A stretch of 64,000 bases of DNA from Paenibacillus pabuli (GTDB taxonomy: Bacteria; Bacillota; Bacilli; Paenibacillales; Paenibacillaceae), in assembly GCF_023101145.1 (NCBI RefSeq), contig NZ_CP073714.1, positions 4,464,001 through 4,528,000 on the forward strand, written 5' to 3'. A program made the position numbers and the translations under genes. The notes under the pieces were generated by a model that saw only the letters and a list, made by a program, of their open reading frames with translations, had not been told where the DNA came from and ran no database searches. Below are positions 17,862-26,575 of the stretch, piece by piece (position 1 is the stretch's first letter; every line of letters starts with the position of its first letter).

Positions 17862-18776
17862 ATGGGAGGAACGAATGTATGGGATGCGGAGTGGGAGGTT
17901 AACGAAGAGCAGGCGCGGACGCTGATCGGCAGACAATTCCCTCAGCTGTCATCGAAGCAAGTGAAGCGATTGGGCTGGGGCTGGGACAATACGGTTTTTC
18001 TCATCGGTGACGAGTATGTGTTCCGGTTTCCAAGAAGAACGATTGCAGTTGGCTCGATTCGTATGGAAGGGAAGCTGCTGCCGAAGCTGGAGGCATATAT
18101 GACCATCCCCTATCCGAAACCGTTGTTTTATGGCGAAGCAAGTGACGAATACCCGGCACCATTTCTTGGCTATGCCTACGTGCCAGGAGATTTCCCAATC
18201 GGTTTGACGGAAGAACGCCGGGCTTTATCGGCAGAGACGCTGGCGAAATTTTTGCGGAGATTGCATGAGTTTCCGGTGCAGGCGGCGCTGAAATGCGGAG
18301 TTCAGCAAGATCATCGAAACTTGACGGACATAGCATCGCGCAAAGTGAAATTGGAAGGCTTTCTATCGAAGGTGGTTGAACACTTGTCGCCGGAGGAGTC
18401 CGGTGTGATCGAAGCGTATATTAGCAGGCTGCAAAAGGACCGTGTTGAGGCGGTGAATGCACTGCTGCATGGCGATCTTCATTTCAAAAATATGCTTGTA
18501 AATGAGAACGGGATCGTTTCCGGCATCATTGATTGGGGCGATCTGAGCGTAGGTCATCCGGCTTGCGATTTGAGCGTTGCTTATAGCTTTTTACCACCAT
18601 ACGCTCGCGGCGTGTTTTTCGAAACGTACGGAGGAGCGGACGAGGAAACGAAGCTGCTGGCGCGGCTGATCGCGGTATACATCCCCATACTGATCTTAAT
18701 GCAAGCGGTCGATGACGGGAATGAAGCGATTGCGGCAGAGGCGAAATCCAACATCATGCGGGCACTGTCGGATTAG
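17862..18776 (+). CDS. APH-family phosphotransferase (aminoglycoside phosphotransferase-like)
   Basis: This 304-residue kinase has the APH fold: N-lobe VKRLGWGWDNTVFLIGDEY, catalytic loop HGDLHFKN from residue 203 and metal-binding IIDWGD near 223, followed by GHPACDLSVAYSFLPP. The family phosphorylates aminoglycosides, macrolides or small metabolites, and the substrate cannot be fixed here. ATG is 10 nt after GAGGAGG. By eye its codons are richer in G+C (GCG, CTG, CGG) than those of its neighbours. It directly follows a transposase remnant, which suggests acquisition by transfer. Confidence 0.85.
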   Translation: MGGTNVWDAEWEVNEEQARTLIGRQFPQLSSKQVKRLGWGWDNTVFLIGDEYVFRFPRRTIAVGSIRMEGKLLPKLEAYMTIPYPKPLFYGEASDEYPAPFLGYAYVPGDFPIGLTEERRALSAETLAKFLRRLHEFPVQAALKCGVQQDHRNLTDIASRKVKLEGFLSKVVEHLSPEESGVIEAYISRLQKDRVEAVNALLHGDLHFKNMLVNENGIVSGIIDWGDLSVGHPACDLSVAYSFLPPYARGVFFETYGGADEETKLLARLIAVYIPILILMQAVDDGNEAIAAEAKSNIMRALSD

Positions 18777-18937
18777 GCTCATTATTTCGTTGCGGCTATG
18801 GGGCTATGGCTATCGGCACCATTTTGTCGTTTAAAGTCCGCGATAAGGTACGATCCGCCTTCTCTGATGCCGCTTTATGTTGAGGAACACGAAATTCAAC
18901 AGAGTAAGTCGTTGCGCTAACGGGACACGATAGCAAT

Positions 18938-18968
18938 AAACCGCCTTTTCAACGAAGGCGGTTTTCTT
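18938..18968 (+). terminator. Intrinsic terminator of the APH-family gene
   Basis: Arms aaaccgcctt (18938-18947) and aaggcggttt (18955-18964) form a 10-bp stem followed by TTCTT. It ends the G+C-rich segment. Between the gene stop and this hairpin (18777-18937) I see no gene. Confidence 0.75.
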
Positions 18969-19027
18969 ATGGTCAAATATCAACATTAGAATTTAACATA
19001 GCCATTTTTTAAAACAATTTTACGATT

Positions 19028-19678
19028 TTACAAAATGTGTTCAATAGCTTCTGGTAATACTCTCTCGTATTCCTTATATAAGACGTAACGATTAACACCT
19101 CTGGATGAGTGAAGTGCTTCATGAGCATGCTGGACGGCAGTTTCGCGGTTGCCTGCTTTGTGTTCAATTCCTGCGAGCAGTGTTGATCTCATCCACTGTT
19201 TTTTAATGGATTGAAGTGTTTCTCGCGCTTCATCACTTTTCCCGTCCTCCAAGAGTAGAATGGTTTCGTAATATGTACGGTAGTCTGATAAGTGCATGTT
19301 CTGCACAGCTTCGTGAACGGCCATCATGTCCTTGCGATAAAATCCGTAAGCTGCACTATATGTTGCCTTCGTCGCTTTCAGCGTATACTTGCTTCTGATC
19401 TGTTCCATAATGAGCTCAGCCTCGTCATCGAGTCTGTTCGCAAAAACATAATAAATGTAAACCCCAGGTGTATTTTGCTGTTTGCGTAAGAAACTCTCCA
19501 CACGGTCTATACGTGTTTCCAATGATAAAGGATAATAATCGCGCAACATAAACATGATAAGAGCGGCTATAAGCACAACCACTAATGTCAAAATTAGAGA
19601 ATAATCATTCCAGGTCATAAACAAAACAAAGACAAACACAGCCAAATAAAAGACGAATTCACCCCAAGAGTTCCTCAT
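19028..19678 (-). CDS. Hypothetical membrane-anchored protein with helical (TPR-like) C-terminus
   Basis: Not recognised as a named family. The 216-residue product begins with two hydrophobic helices (about 6-45), then a basic/acidic helical domain of about 150 residues. That domain holds helix pairs (DDEAELIMEQIRSKY, SDEARETLQSIKKQWM, GNRETAVQHAHEALHS) that resemble degenerate TPR units. It would face the cytoplasm. I start at the ATG preceded by AAGGAG (6 nt); the frame extends 10 codons further without a ribosome binding site. It is a single gene in opposite orientation to the APH gene. Confidence 0.65.
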   Translation of the reverse strand: MRNSWGEFVFYLAVFVFVLFMTWNDYSLILTLVVVLIAALIMFMLRDYYPLSLETRIDRVESFLRKQQNTPGVYIYYVFANRLDDEAELIMEQIRSKYTLKATKATYSAAYGFYRKDMMAVHEAVQNMHLSDYRTYYETILLLEDGKSDEARETLQSIKKQWMRSTLLAGIEHKAGNRETAVQHAHEALHSSRGVNRYVLYKEYERVLPEAIEHIL

Positions 19679-19824
19679 ATGTATCTCCTTCGAATAATAA
19701 AATAACAAGCAAGTTATATTATATCAAAATTAATTTCCCTTTTTGTATAATGTTAGGAAATAAAAATCATGAATACACTCTATCCCGTCTTAAAATCAAA
19801 TCCGATAAGATTAACCCATACAAC

Positions 19825-19851
19825 AAAAAAAGTCGCTATAATAGCGACTTT
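19825..19851 (-). terminator. Terminator of the adc operon
   Basis: Arms aaagtcgcta (19829-19838) and tagcgacttt (19842-19851) form a short-loop 10-bp stem with six Ts following on the minus strand, 19 nt after the reductase stop. Confidence 0.8.
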
Positions 19852-19869
19852 CAATGTAAACATGTGAAT

Positions 19870-20904
19870 TTATTTTTGTGGACTTAATAGTTCTTCAAAA
19901 GCTTTTATATTCGTGTCAAAATGGGGAACCGTTTGAGTTTCTTCAGCAGATTTGACCAGTTTTACAACTAAATCATTATAAGGTGTCGCAATTCCGGTGC
20001 CTTCTGCTTTGCTTGAAACGACTCCGTTAATGTAATCAATTTCCGTTTTGCGGTTCTTCTCCAGATCTTGAAGCATGCTTGCTTTGAGCAGTCTGGAGGG
20101 CTCCATCACGTAACGTAATGTTTTCACCCGTTCAGGGATATCATCTTCGCTGTTCAGTTCGAGTGAGGCGATGTCGAATCCATTCATTTTAACCAAAGTG
20201 ACTCCATTGGCGCGAGCAACTTTAATCGTCTCGTCCGCAATATGAGCTGCACTCACAATGCCGGCTTCATGATCAATAATGTCCCCATATTCCCCATTCA
20301 ATGCTGCAGACAACCCACTGAATGCATTGTTGATCAGCAATTTGGACCATTTGGTTCCAACCAGATTATCAGAAATATGTGTTCCACCCACAAGGTCCAA
20401 CACCGATTTCACGCGTTGAATTCGTTCGGTCATCTCACCATTTAATTCACCAATCTGAAAAGCATACTGCTTAAATTGCGTATACTCGGTTGTGAGACTG
20501 GATACACCTGGTTCAATAAACGTAGCGCCAAACTCAACGGAGCCTGCAACGACGCGTTTTTCACCCACGATGGAAGCCACTTTTTCTTCCGGAATCCCGT
20601 TCTGCAAGGAACACATGATACTGTCTTCGTTCAAGAATGGAAGTAACTCCTGAAGAATGGAATCGTTATACAGCTGTTTGGTTAAAAGTAAAACGAGGTC
20701 ATAATGTCCTGATTTCTGCTCAGGCGTAATGGCTTTTACTTTTGCTTGAAACTCCGTGGTACCCGTTACTTTAGCACCCGTTTGATTTAAAGATTCCACA
20801 TGCTCCTGATATGCATCAATTAACTCAACGTCCATTCCGCCATCCGCAAGGTATGCACCTACGATGGTTCCCAAAGATCCTGCTCCTACAATTGCAATTC
20901 TCAT
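19870..20904 (-). CDS. Ketopantoate reductase-family (ApbA/PanE) oxidoreductase
   Basis: This 344-residue enzyme has an N-terminal Rossmann motif GAGSLGTIVGAYLADGG for NADP(H) and the family motif LLLTKQLYNDSILQELLPF. The C-terminal helical domain contains the conserved KWSKLLINNAFSGLSAALN (active-site Lys). True PanE enzymes are about 300 residues and reduce 2-dehydropantoate. The extra length and the partnership with acetoacetate decarboxylase suggest another 2-keto or 3-keto substrate. ATG follows AAGGAGG. It begins 13 nt after the adc stop, so the two form an operon. Confidence 0.82.
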   Translation of the reverse strand: MRIAIVGAGSLGTIVGAYLADGGMDVELIDAYQEHVESLNQTGAKVTGTTEFQAKVKAITPEQKSGHYDLVLLLTKQLYNDSILQELLPFLNEDSIMCSLQNGIPEEKVASIVGEKRVVAGSVEFGATFIEPGVSSLTTEYTQFKQYAFQIGELNGEMTERIQRVKSVLDLVGGTHISDNLVGTKWSKLLINNAFSGLSAALNGEYGDIIDHEAGIVSAAHIADETIKVARANGVTLVKMNGFDIASLELNSEDDIPERVKTLRYVMEPSRLLKASMLQDLEKNRKTEIDYINGVVSSKAEGTGIATPYNDLVVKLVKSAEETQTVPHFDTNIKAFEELLSPQK

Positions 20905-20917
20905 TATATGTTCCTCC

Positions 20918-21664
20918 TTATTTCTCTTCTAGGTAGTTATATACAGGTTGTGCAGCGTTCAAGGTTAAGTTGGTAAGGATATGAGAAGCGGACACAACTT
21001 CCAACACAGGCAGATCTGCCAGAGGTGCCAATGCATGTTCGAACAGTTGAAGCCGCGCAGGTCCTGTCCAGGCCTCTTTCACTTCGATGTCCGTAATCTG
21101 AGTTCGGATCAGATCACATATTCTTAAATTCCCGGTATAGTCTGTCGCAATCTTAATCATGAAGTTAGGTCGGCATATCTCACGTTTGGCGATATCTTTA
21201 TCCATCTCCACATGTTTATATCCCATCGTTGCCGTGGCTACACGCAGCGTTCCATAATCAAGTGTACCGACAAGAGTATCCGAATCGGTATACAACTTGG
21301 GTGCACCCAGCTTTTTCGGATAGGCGGTGAGCTCTCGACCACTTGCAATCGCTGGGAAATTGTCTACATACATTGAATGCACATAATCGCCTTCCTCCCC
21401 ATTGAATTGCACAGGGATAACTTGTCCGGCTTCTGTATATGCACCCAGTCCGGAAACATCCGGCATCCACATCACTTCGAATTTAACCAAAGGTTCAGTA
21501 ATTTCCAGGGGTTCTGGTACGGCTGCCCGCAGCGCTTTTTCATCGGTTCGGTAAATAATATTCAAGTATTCACGATTCACGAATTTGTACGGTGGCATCG
21601 GGTATGCCGGAGCCGTTAGGGGTGTATTCAGATTTTTAGCTATGTTATTTACATCGATTTTCAT
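20918..21664 (-). CDS. adc: Acetoacetate decarboxylase
   Basis: This 248-residue protein closely resembles the clostridial enzyme that decarboxylates acetoacetate to acetone and CO2. The Schiff-base Lys is K117 in ELTAYPKKLG, with the neighbouring K118 that lowers its pKa. Other family segments are PYKFVNREYLNIIYRTD, DSDTLVGTLDYGTLRVATA and ATMGYKH. I start at ATG 21664 rather than the upstream GTG because the ribosome binding site sits between them and the shorter form matches the family N-terminus. It is transcribed first, followed by the ketopantoate-reductase-family gene. Confidence 0.92.
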   Translation of the reverse strand: MKIDVNNIAKNLNTPLTAPAYPMPPYKFVNREYLNIIYRTDEKALRAAVPEPLEITEPLVKFEVMWMPDVSGLGAYTEAGQVIPVQFNGEEGDYVHSMYVDNFPAIASGRELTAYPKKLGAPKLYTDSDTLVGTLDYGTLRVATATMGYKHVEMDKDIAKREICRPNFMIKIATDYTGNLRICDLIRTQITDIEVKEAWTGPARLQLFEHALAPLADLPVLEVVSASHILTNLTLNAAQPVYNYLEEK

Positions 21665-21816
21665 CAAAGACACCTACCTTATACATTTAATTAAGTTTTG
21701 TTATATAAAAATTTGAACTGTATCTTATAAAAAAATTCTACATCAATATTTAAATTTAATATAATACATAATAAGTACTATATATATTTATCATAATAAA
21801 TAAGGAGTGCGCGTGA

Positions 21817-22704
21817 ATGGAATTGCTTCAGCTCAAATATTTTCAGACCGTTGCCTACACTGAACATATCTCCAAGGCAGCTGCACAATTGAATATTGCT
21901 CAACCTTCCTTAAGCTTGACGATTAAACGACTTGAAGATGAACTGGGTACGCCTTTATTTCATAGAAGAGGACGAAACATTCAATTGAATGCCTCAGGAG
22001 AGATTCTATTGAAGCACGTAAACCGAATTTTTATCGAAATTGAAAATGCAGAGATGGAAATTAAAGCGGAGGAACAACAAATATCCAATACAATCAGGAT
22101 CTCCATTACGAATACCCGATTTCTTACTGGCCTCATTAGTGATTACATCAACGGTTCCCCTGAAACAAAGCTTCATCAGGGTATCGGGACCCGTAGTGAA
22201 ATTATTACAGGATTGAAGAAAGGCGACATGCATCTGGGCATTACGGGGCATCCAATTTTGGATGAAGAGATTGAGAGTGTTGTCCTGGTCGAGGAGGATA
22301 TTGTCTTGGTTGTGCCCAGAAATCATGCATACGGCGGAGAGACAAACATTTCATTACGTGTTGTTGCTAGTGAGCCCTTTATTTCTCTTGCGGATAATAA
22401 GGAGTACAGCCGGTTTACAACGATGCTCTGTGAAAAAGCAGGCTTCCTCCCCAATCTTGCATTTGAAGTCGATTCTCATACCCTGCTCGAAATTATCAGG
22501 CTTAATCAGGGTGTTGCATTACTTCCTATCTCCGTATGTAGAACACTCGGGTTAAGTTATGTAAAAATTGCTGATGATTCAGCGATATATCCAATTAGCC
22601 TATCCTGGGTCAAACAAAAATGGTTATCTGCTTCTGTTATAGAATTTCGTGATTTTATTACTTCGTACTATGCAGAAAATGCGGGCTTATATAAAGTGGA
22701 ATAG
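21817..22704 (+). CDS. LysR-family transcriptional regulator
   Basis: The 295-residue protein has the N-terminal LysR winged helix (about 1-60: LLQLKYFQTVAYTEHISKAA, SLSLTIKRLEDELGTPLF) and a periplasmic-binding-protein-like effector domain. It is divergent from adc over a very A+T-rich 152-bp gap, the typical layout for a LysR activator of the neighbouring operon and repressor of itself. ATG is about 7 nt after AAGGAG. The inducer is unknown; a keto acid is possible given the neighbours. Confidence 0.9.
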   Translation: MELLQLKYFQTVAYTEHISKAAAQLNIAQPSLSLTIKRLEDELGTPLFHRRGRNIQLNASGEILLKHVNRIFIEIENAEMEIKAEEQQISNTIRISITNTRFLTGLISDYINGSPETKLHQGIGTRSEIITGLKKGDMHLGITGHPILDEEIESVVLVEEDIVLVVPRNHAYGGETNISLRVVASEPFISLADNKEYSRFTTMLCEKAGFLPNLAFEVDSHTLLEIIRLNQGVALLPISVCRTLGLSYVKIADDSAIYPISLSWVKQKWLSASVIEFRDFITSYYAENAGLYKVE

Positions 22705-22741
22705 AATATCTTAACATATGAAAAATGATAAATAATAAAAA

Positions 22742-22782
22742 CAAAGACCATGTTACTCCTCTTGAAGGAGACATGGTCTTTG
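22742..22782. terminator. Shared terminator, lysR / GH4 gene
   Basis: Arms caaagaccatgt (22742-22753) and acatggtctttg (22771-22782) pair perfectly, with an inner CTCCT/AGGAG stem. T-rich sequence follows on both strands between two convergent genes. Confidence 0.75.
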
Positions 22783-22797
22783 ATTGTTTATCTACTC

Positions 22798-24204
22798 TTA
22801 GCTGTATTGCAGTCTATCCTTGTACCAAACGTCCGGAATCATCTCACGCTCCAGTTCCAACAATTCGTGGATGATCTTGTCTGCATCACTAATGGAATTC
22901 ACGAGCGGGTCGGTGAGCATCGCCCTTCTCAGTTTCTCGTAGCTCTGTCCCAGCACAGCTTCCACCGTAAGCTCATGGGTATCCAGCACAAGTTCTTGCA
23001 TCCCTCTTATCCCACGCGGCATCTCGCCTACATGGAGTGGTTTCACTCCGTCCATATCTACATCGCACAGTAATTCCAGGAACGAATCCGCATTCATGTT
23101 GGTTACCGCGCCTTGATTGAGTGTATTGATGAAGAACTTTTTGCCCAAGTTCCCCACCATATTCTCGATGATATCGGTCGCATGATCCGGTCCGAACGTG
23201 TTCATGTAATCAGCAATCGGGATATTTCCAGCAAGAAAGTCATCCACCTGACGCCACATTTCATCATGACGCTCATACCTGTCCTCTGTCTCCCAGATCG
23301 ATAATGGGGGGATTGTGTCCGCAGTTTTGCCAAGTCCTTGCCAATACCGAACGTATTCCTTCGTATGGGCCGTACAGGTAGGAATGATTCCGAAAATATC
23401 ATACAGTTCGTAAGTAATTGCATCGTTAAAAAGTGCTTTTGCGCCCCGATCACCGCCGTTGTTCTCGTCACCTGCCAGCTTACGCATGGCTTCTGCGATT
23501 GTGGGCATTACATTCTTTCCTTCATATTCGGCTTTGAGCAGCCAAGTGAAATGATTGACACCAGCGATACGAAAATCGAATTTCTGGTTGATCTCTTCCG
23601 TAAACTGGCTATTGTCTCCAATGATCCCGGCTCGTACGGCGTAATAGGCTTTTTTATGCGGCATATGATGACTATCGCACAGTGCAAAAGATTTAAGCTT
23701 CGGTGCATAGCGATGTAATGCGATGCCATGCACGGTAGACGGGTTAATATAATTGATCACCCAGGCATCAGGACACAGCTCCTCAATGTCTTTGGCGCAT
23801 TCCATAATAACCGGCAGTTCCCGCATCGCGCGAAAGATTCCGCCCGGGCCAATCGTATCGCCAGAACACATGCGAATGCCATACTTTAGAGAAATCTGAC
23901 AGTCGATGCCCCGATATTTCACCGATTGCTCCGCAAAGCTTAGAACAACGAAGTCGGCTCCCGGAAGCACCTGTCTTCGATCCACCGAACCCTCAATCTT
24001 TAAGGACACGTTGTTCTCCCGGGCAACCCTCTCTGCCAGTGTTACCATTTTCGAGAGCCGTTCCTCATCCGTATCCACCAAAGCCAGCGTTCCCTGATTC
24101 AAATATGGGGAGTGAACCATCTGCCAGATGGACTGACGACCAAAAAACAGGCTTCCTGCTCCAATTACGACTACCTTTGGATGTTGTGTGCTTGTAACAT
24201 TCAT
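22798..24204 (-). CDS. Glycoside hydrolase family 4 enzyme (alpha-galactosidase/galacturonidase-like)
   Basis: This 468-residue GH4 enzyme has an N-terminal Rossmann region for NAD+ (VVVIGAGSLFFGRQ), the family segment CSGDTIGPGGIFRAMRELP and NPSTVHGIALHRY. The metal-site Cys lies in FALCDSHHMPHKK, and a second His in VNHFTWLL. GH4 enzymes use NAD+ and Mn2+ in an oxidation-elimination mechanism on intracellular glycosides. The CDSHH context differs from the CHE and CHS forms I know for alpha-glucosidases and MelA, so the sugar is uncertain. The start is the ATG after GAGGAGGGG; 11 upstream codons lack a signal. Confidence 0.85.
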   Translation of the reverse strand: MNVTSTQHPKVVVIGAGSLFFGRQSIWQMVHSPYLNQGTLALVDTDEERLSKMVTLAERVARENNVSLKIEGSVDRRQVLPGADFVVLSFAEQSVKYRGIDCQISLKYGIRMCSGDTIGPGGIFRAMRELPVIMECAKDIEELCPDAWVINYINPSTVHGIALHRYAPKLKSFALCDSHHMPHKKAYYAVRAGIIGDNSQFTEEINQKFDFRIAGVNHFTWLLKAEYEGKNVMPTIAEAMRKLAGDENNGGDRGAKALFNDAITYELYDIFGIIPTCTAHTKEYVRYWQGLGKTADTIPPLSIWETEDRYERHDEMWRQVDDFLAGNIPIADYMNTFGPDHATDIIENMVGNLGKKFFINTLNQGAVTNMNADSFLELLCDVDMDGVKPLHVGEMPRGIRGMQELVLDTHELTVEAVLGQSYEKLRRAMLTDPLVNSISDADKIIHELLELEREMIPDVWYKDRLQYS

Positions 24205-24288
24205 CCATAACCCCTCCTCGTAACGATATAAGTTCATTATAGGGGAGTAGGCAGGAATCGGAATGTGTGATAGTTTTCAAAACATGTC

Positions 24289-24302
24289 ATATCGTACGAT
24301 AT
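24289..24302. promoter_or_regulatory. Perfect 14-bp palindrome in the GH4/AraC intergenic region
   Basis: ATATCGTACGATAT is its own reverse complement and lies almost midway between the two divergent starts (24204 and 24381). It is a candidate operator, although AraC proteins more often bind direct repeats. Confidence 0.4.
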
Positions 24303-24380
24303 TTAACAAGAGATAATCCCTTTGTTATGATAGGGGGAAATGAGGGATGTCATAAAGTAGAAAGGAGTGAGGTGTACCAG

Positions 24381-25232
24381 ATGCATGCGGGAACTGTAAA
24401 GATGAGTATAATCGATGAACTTTCGGAGTATATCACACTTCGCATGAGCTCTTATTTGGAGCAAACGCACAATAGCAATTGGACGGAACACAAGTCTCAT
24501 TCCGATTATGATCTGTGGTTCATTACAGCGGGGTCCGTCAAGATCACCATTGATGGAATTGAACATATGGCGGACCCGGGTGACGTCGTGTTTTTTTATC
24601 CAGATATGCCCTACACCGCTTCCACGACCGGAGATCAGTGCCGATTTGTATACATGCACTTTGATTTCAGCATCGCTGAGCAAAAACGCATTCTCGGCGA
24701 GTTTCAACTCCCGGGCATCGTACCTGGCAACTTGATCAGGGAGGAATCAACGCTGTTCACCTCATCCTATCGAAGGTTCAAGCAGAGTAGCAGCGCTTCC
24801 GGAAGTCCACTTTACTTAAAGGCCTCTCTGCTTCTCGTCATCGCCAAAATATTTGAATTACACGGGCAAGGTCTGTATCAAGGTGAGTTTCTGAAAGACC
24901 GCAAACCGAGGAAAATAGAGGGAAGTCTGGAGGTTCTACAGAACGTATTCCCATACGTGGATGCGAATCTGCATCGTGCCATCCGAGTTAACGAGCTTGC
25001 GGTTATTGCCGGTGTCTCTGAGAAATATTTTATTTCTTTGTTCAAGAGAATTCTGGGTATTACACCAGGGCAGTACATTAATCAAATCAAAATGAACCGG
25101 GCCAGAGATTATCTGTACGAGAAAAAATATACGATTCAACAAATTGCCGGATTTCTGGGTTATCCCGATCCCTTTACGTTCTCCAAAGCATTCAAAAAAT
25201 TTTACAACGTGCCTCCTTCCAAATTTGAATAG
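24381..25232 (+). CDS. AraC-family transcriptional regulator with cupin domain
   Basis: The product has 283 residues. The N-terminal cupin sugar-sensing half (HSDYDLWFITAGSVKITIDG, DPGDVVFFYPDMPYTAS) leads to two C-terminal helix-turn-helix motifs (VNELAVIAGVSEKYFISLFKR and IQQIAGFLGYPDPFTFSKAFKK). It is divergent from the GH4 gene and probably controls it. The frame extends upstream to 24267. I choose ATG 24381 because GAGGTG precedes it at 6 nt and the cupin domain starts soon after. An ATG at 24402 is a weaker alternative. Confidence 0.85.
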   Translation: MHAGTVKMSIIDELSEYITLRMSSYLEQTHNSNWTEHKSHSDYDLWFITAGSVKITIDGIEHMADPGDVVFFYPDMPYTASTTGDQCRFVYMHFDFSIAEQKRILGEFQLPGIVPGNLIREESTLFTSSYRRFKQSSSASGSPLYLKASLLLVIAKIFELHGQGLYQGEFLKDRKPRKIEGSLEVLQNVFPYVDANLHRAIRVNELAVIAGVSEKYFISLFKRILGITPGQYINQIKMNRARDYLYEKKYTIQQIAGFLGYPDPFTFSKAFKKFYNVPPSKFE

Positions 25233-25249
25233 AGTCCTGCAGATACACC

Positions 25250-25285
25250 AAGAGGCAACCGGTCTATGCCGGCTGCCTCTTTACT
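25250..25285 (+). terminator. Terminator of the AraC gene
   Basis: Arms aagaggca (25250-25257) and tgcctctt (25274-25281), with an inner CCGG/CCGG pairing, form a hairpin followed by TTACTT. Confidence 0.55.
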
Positions 25286-25332
25286 TGCAGTATTATGGAT
25301 TATTCATCGTTTAAGATTGAGTATAGATTCCT

Positions 25333-26406
25333 TCAGGGTTCCTCATATTCAAATGGAGCCTCAGTGGAATAGATCTCATGGAAGAATCCTTTGTAAAGTA
25401 TATCTTCTTCCAAACATTTAATCAGATACAACAGAGCCTCGTCATCCTCTTCCGGCTCCTCCCCTTCGCGCTGCGTCACCTCAAAATGATCCACAATATT
25501 CTCCAGAAGGCTGACTTGAATAAATAAAGGCAGCTTCTCCAGCATGGCATCAGAAACCTGGGTTTCTGAAGTGTATCCTGCGAGCACGGTTTGGAAATAC
25601 TCATCCATGAACTGTTTACGTTTGTCCGCTTCAGGTTCAAATTGAATCCAACCGACTCCGTTTATCCATAAACTTGCGAGGTCAAACATGTACCAGCCAA
25701 AACAGGAATTGTCGAAATCATATACCGTGATTTGTCCCGTATCAAAATCGATCGAATAATTCCCGTCATTATAATCGAAATGGATCATGCCCAATGTCTC
25801 CTGGCTCGACCCCAATTCTTGTACCGCTTGGAGAAGTTCCACCATTTTGCTTCTGAGCAGTGAGTATGATTCAGGGACCAACCTCTCGATATACTCCGTA
25901 TTATATTTGTCCAAAAAATGATGCCTGCTATGAATGGGTACATAGCTTTTGGATAGCTGATGCATTTTCCCCAGAACTTTACCGCTATCATAGTAGTATT
26001 CGGTAAGCGAAACCCCTTCACGATACTGATAATGATTCTCTACCAGCAACTTTCCCTTGGCCTTCACAAACATACAGATAAAGAACGTATGCTCATCATA
26101 AGTGATTTCTTCGAACAGATGGCCTTTTTTCGAGCTGACTACATTCGAGACACTTGCACCGTGCTCAAATAAATACCTTACATATTCCAGTTCGGCAATG
26201 TAATCTTCCCGCTTTCTGTCAGGCATAAAAGACACTCGGAGAATTAGCGATTCACATCCCTCTTGCTCGCAAGTGTAAACGACATTCCGCCCACCTTCAT
26301 GAGGGGGAATAAGCTGAATGTTGTAACCCTCCAGATGAAACAGCTCGGATACCAATGCGAGTACATGCGTATTGCTAATGTTAACAGCTTCGTTAAAGTT
26401 AATCAT
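25333..26406 (-). CDS. APH/choline-kinase-fold phosphotransferase
   Basis: This 357-residue kinase has catalytic loop IHFDYNDGNYSID (the usual HGDLHxxN is changed to HFDYNDGN) and the metal site VYDFDNSCFGWYMFDLA. These are the features of the homoserine kinase II / spectinomycin-type branch of the APH fold. The N-lobe includes GGRNVVYTC and LILRVSF. The substrate is unknown. ATG follows TGGAGGAGATC. The frame extends 18 codons further with no signal. The C-terminus is acidic (REGEEPEEDDEALL). It lies between two carbohydrate loci with no evident partner. Confidence 0.75.
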   Translation of the reverse strand: MINFNEAVNISNTHVLALVSELFHLEGYNIQLIPPHEGGRNVVYTCEQEGCESLILRVSFMPDRKREDYIAELEYVRYLFEHGASVSNVVSSKKGHLFEEITYDEHTFFICMFVKAKGKLLVENHYQYREGVSLTEYYYDSGKVLGKMHQLSKSYVPIHSRHHFLDKYNTEYIERLVPESYSLLRSKMVELLQAVQELGSSQETLGMIHFDYNDGNYSIDFDTGQITVYDFDNSCFGWYMFDLASLWINGVGWIQFEPEADKRKQFMDEYFQTVLAGYTSETQVSDAMLEKLPLFIQVSLLENIVDHFEVTQREGEEPEEDDEALLYLIKCLEEDILYKGFFHEIYSTEAPFEYEEP

Positions 26407-26455
26407 GATCTCCTCCAGTAAACATTGTTGGGACGGTTTCCCGCACTGCAATGTC

Positions 26456-26492
26456 CACAAAAGGAATTCTGTAACGCAGCTATCCTTTTGTG
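26456..26492. repeat. Inverted repeat upstream of the APH-fold kinase gene
   Basis: Arms cacaaaagga (26456-26465) and tccttttgtg (26483-26492) are a 10-bp perfect inverted repeat around an 17-nt loop. No T run follows, so it is more likely a 5' leader structure or operator than a terminator. Confidence 0.35.
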
Positions 26493-26522
26493 AACCTAAA
26501 GCACAATCACCTTGTTAGACAT

Positions 26523-26537
26523 TTGAAAACGCTCCTT
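26523..26537. promoter_or_regulatory. cre-like catabolite repression site
   Basis: TTGAAAACGCTCCTT fits the CcpA site WTGNAANCGNWNNCW at 14 of 15 positions. It lies between the end of the ArsR gene and the start of the APH-fold kinase gene. Short degenerate matches occur by chance. Confidence 0.3.
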
Positions 26538-26575
26538 TTTATTCAGATGGTTATATTTTAACCTTATCTTCCATA

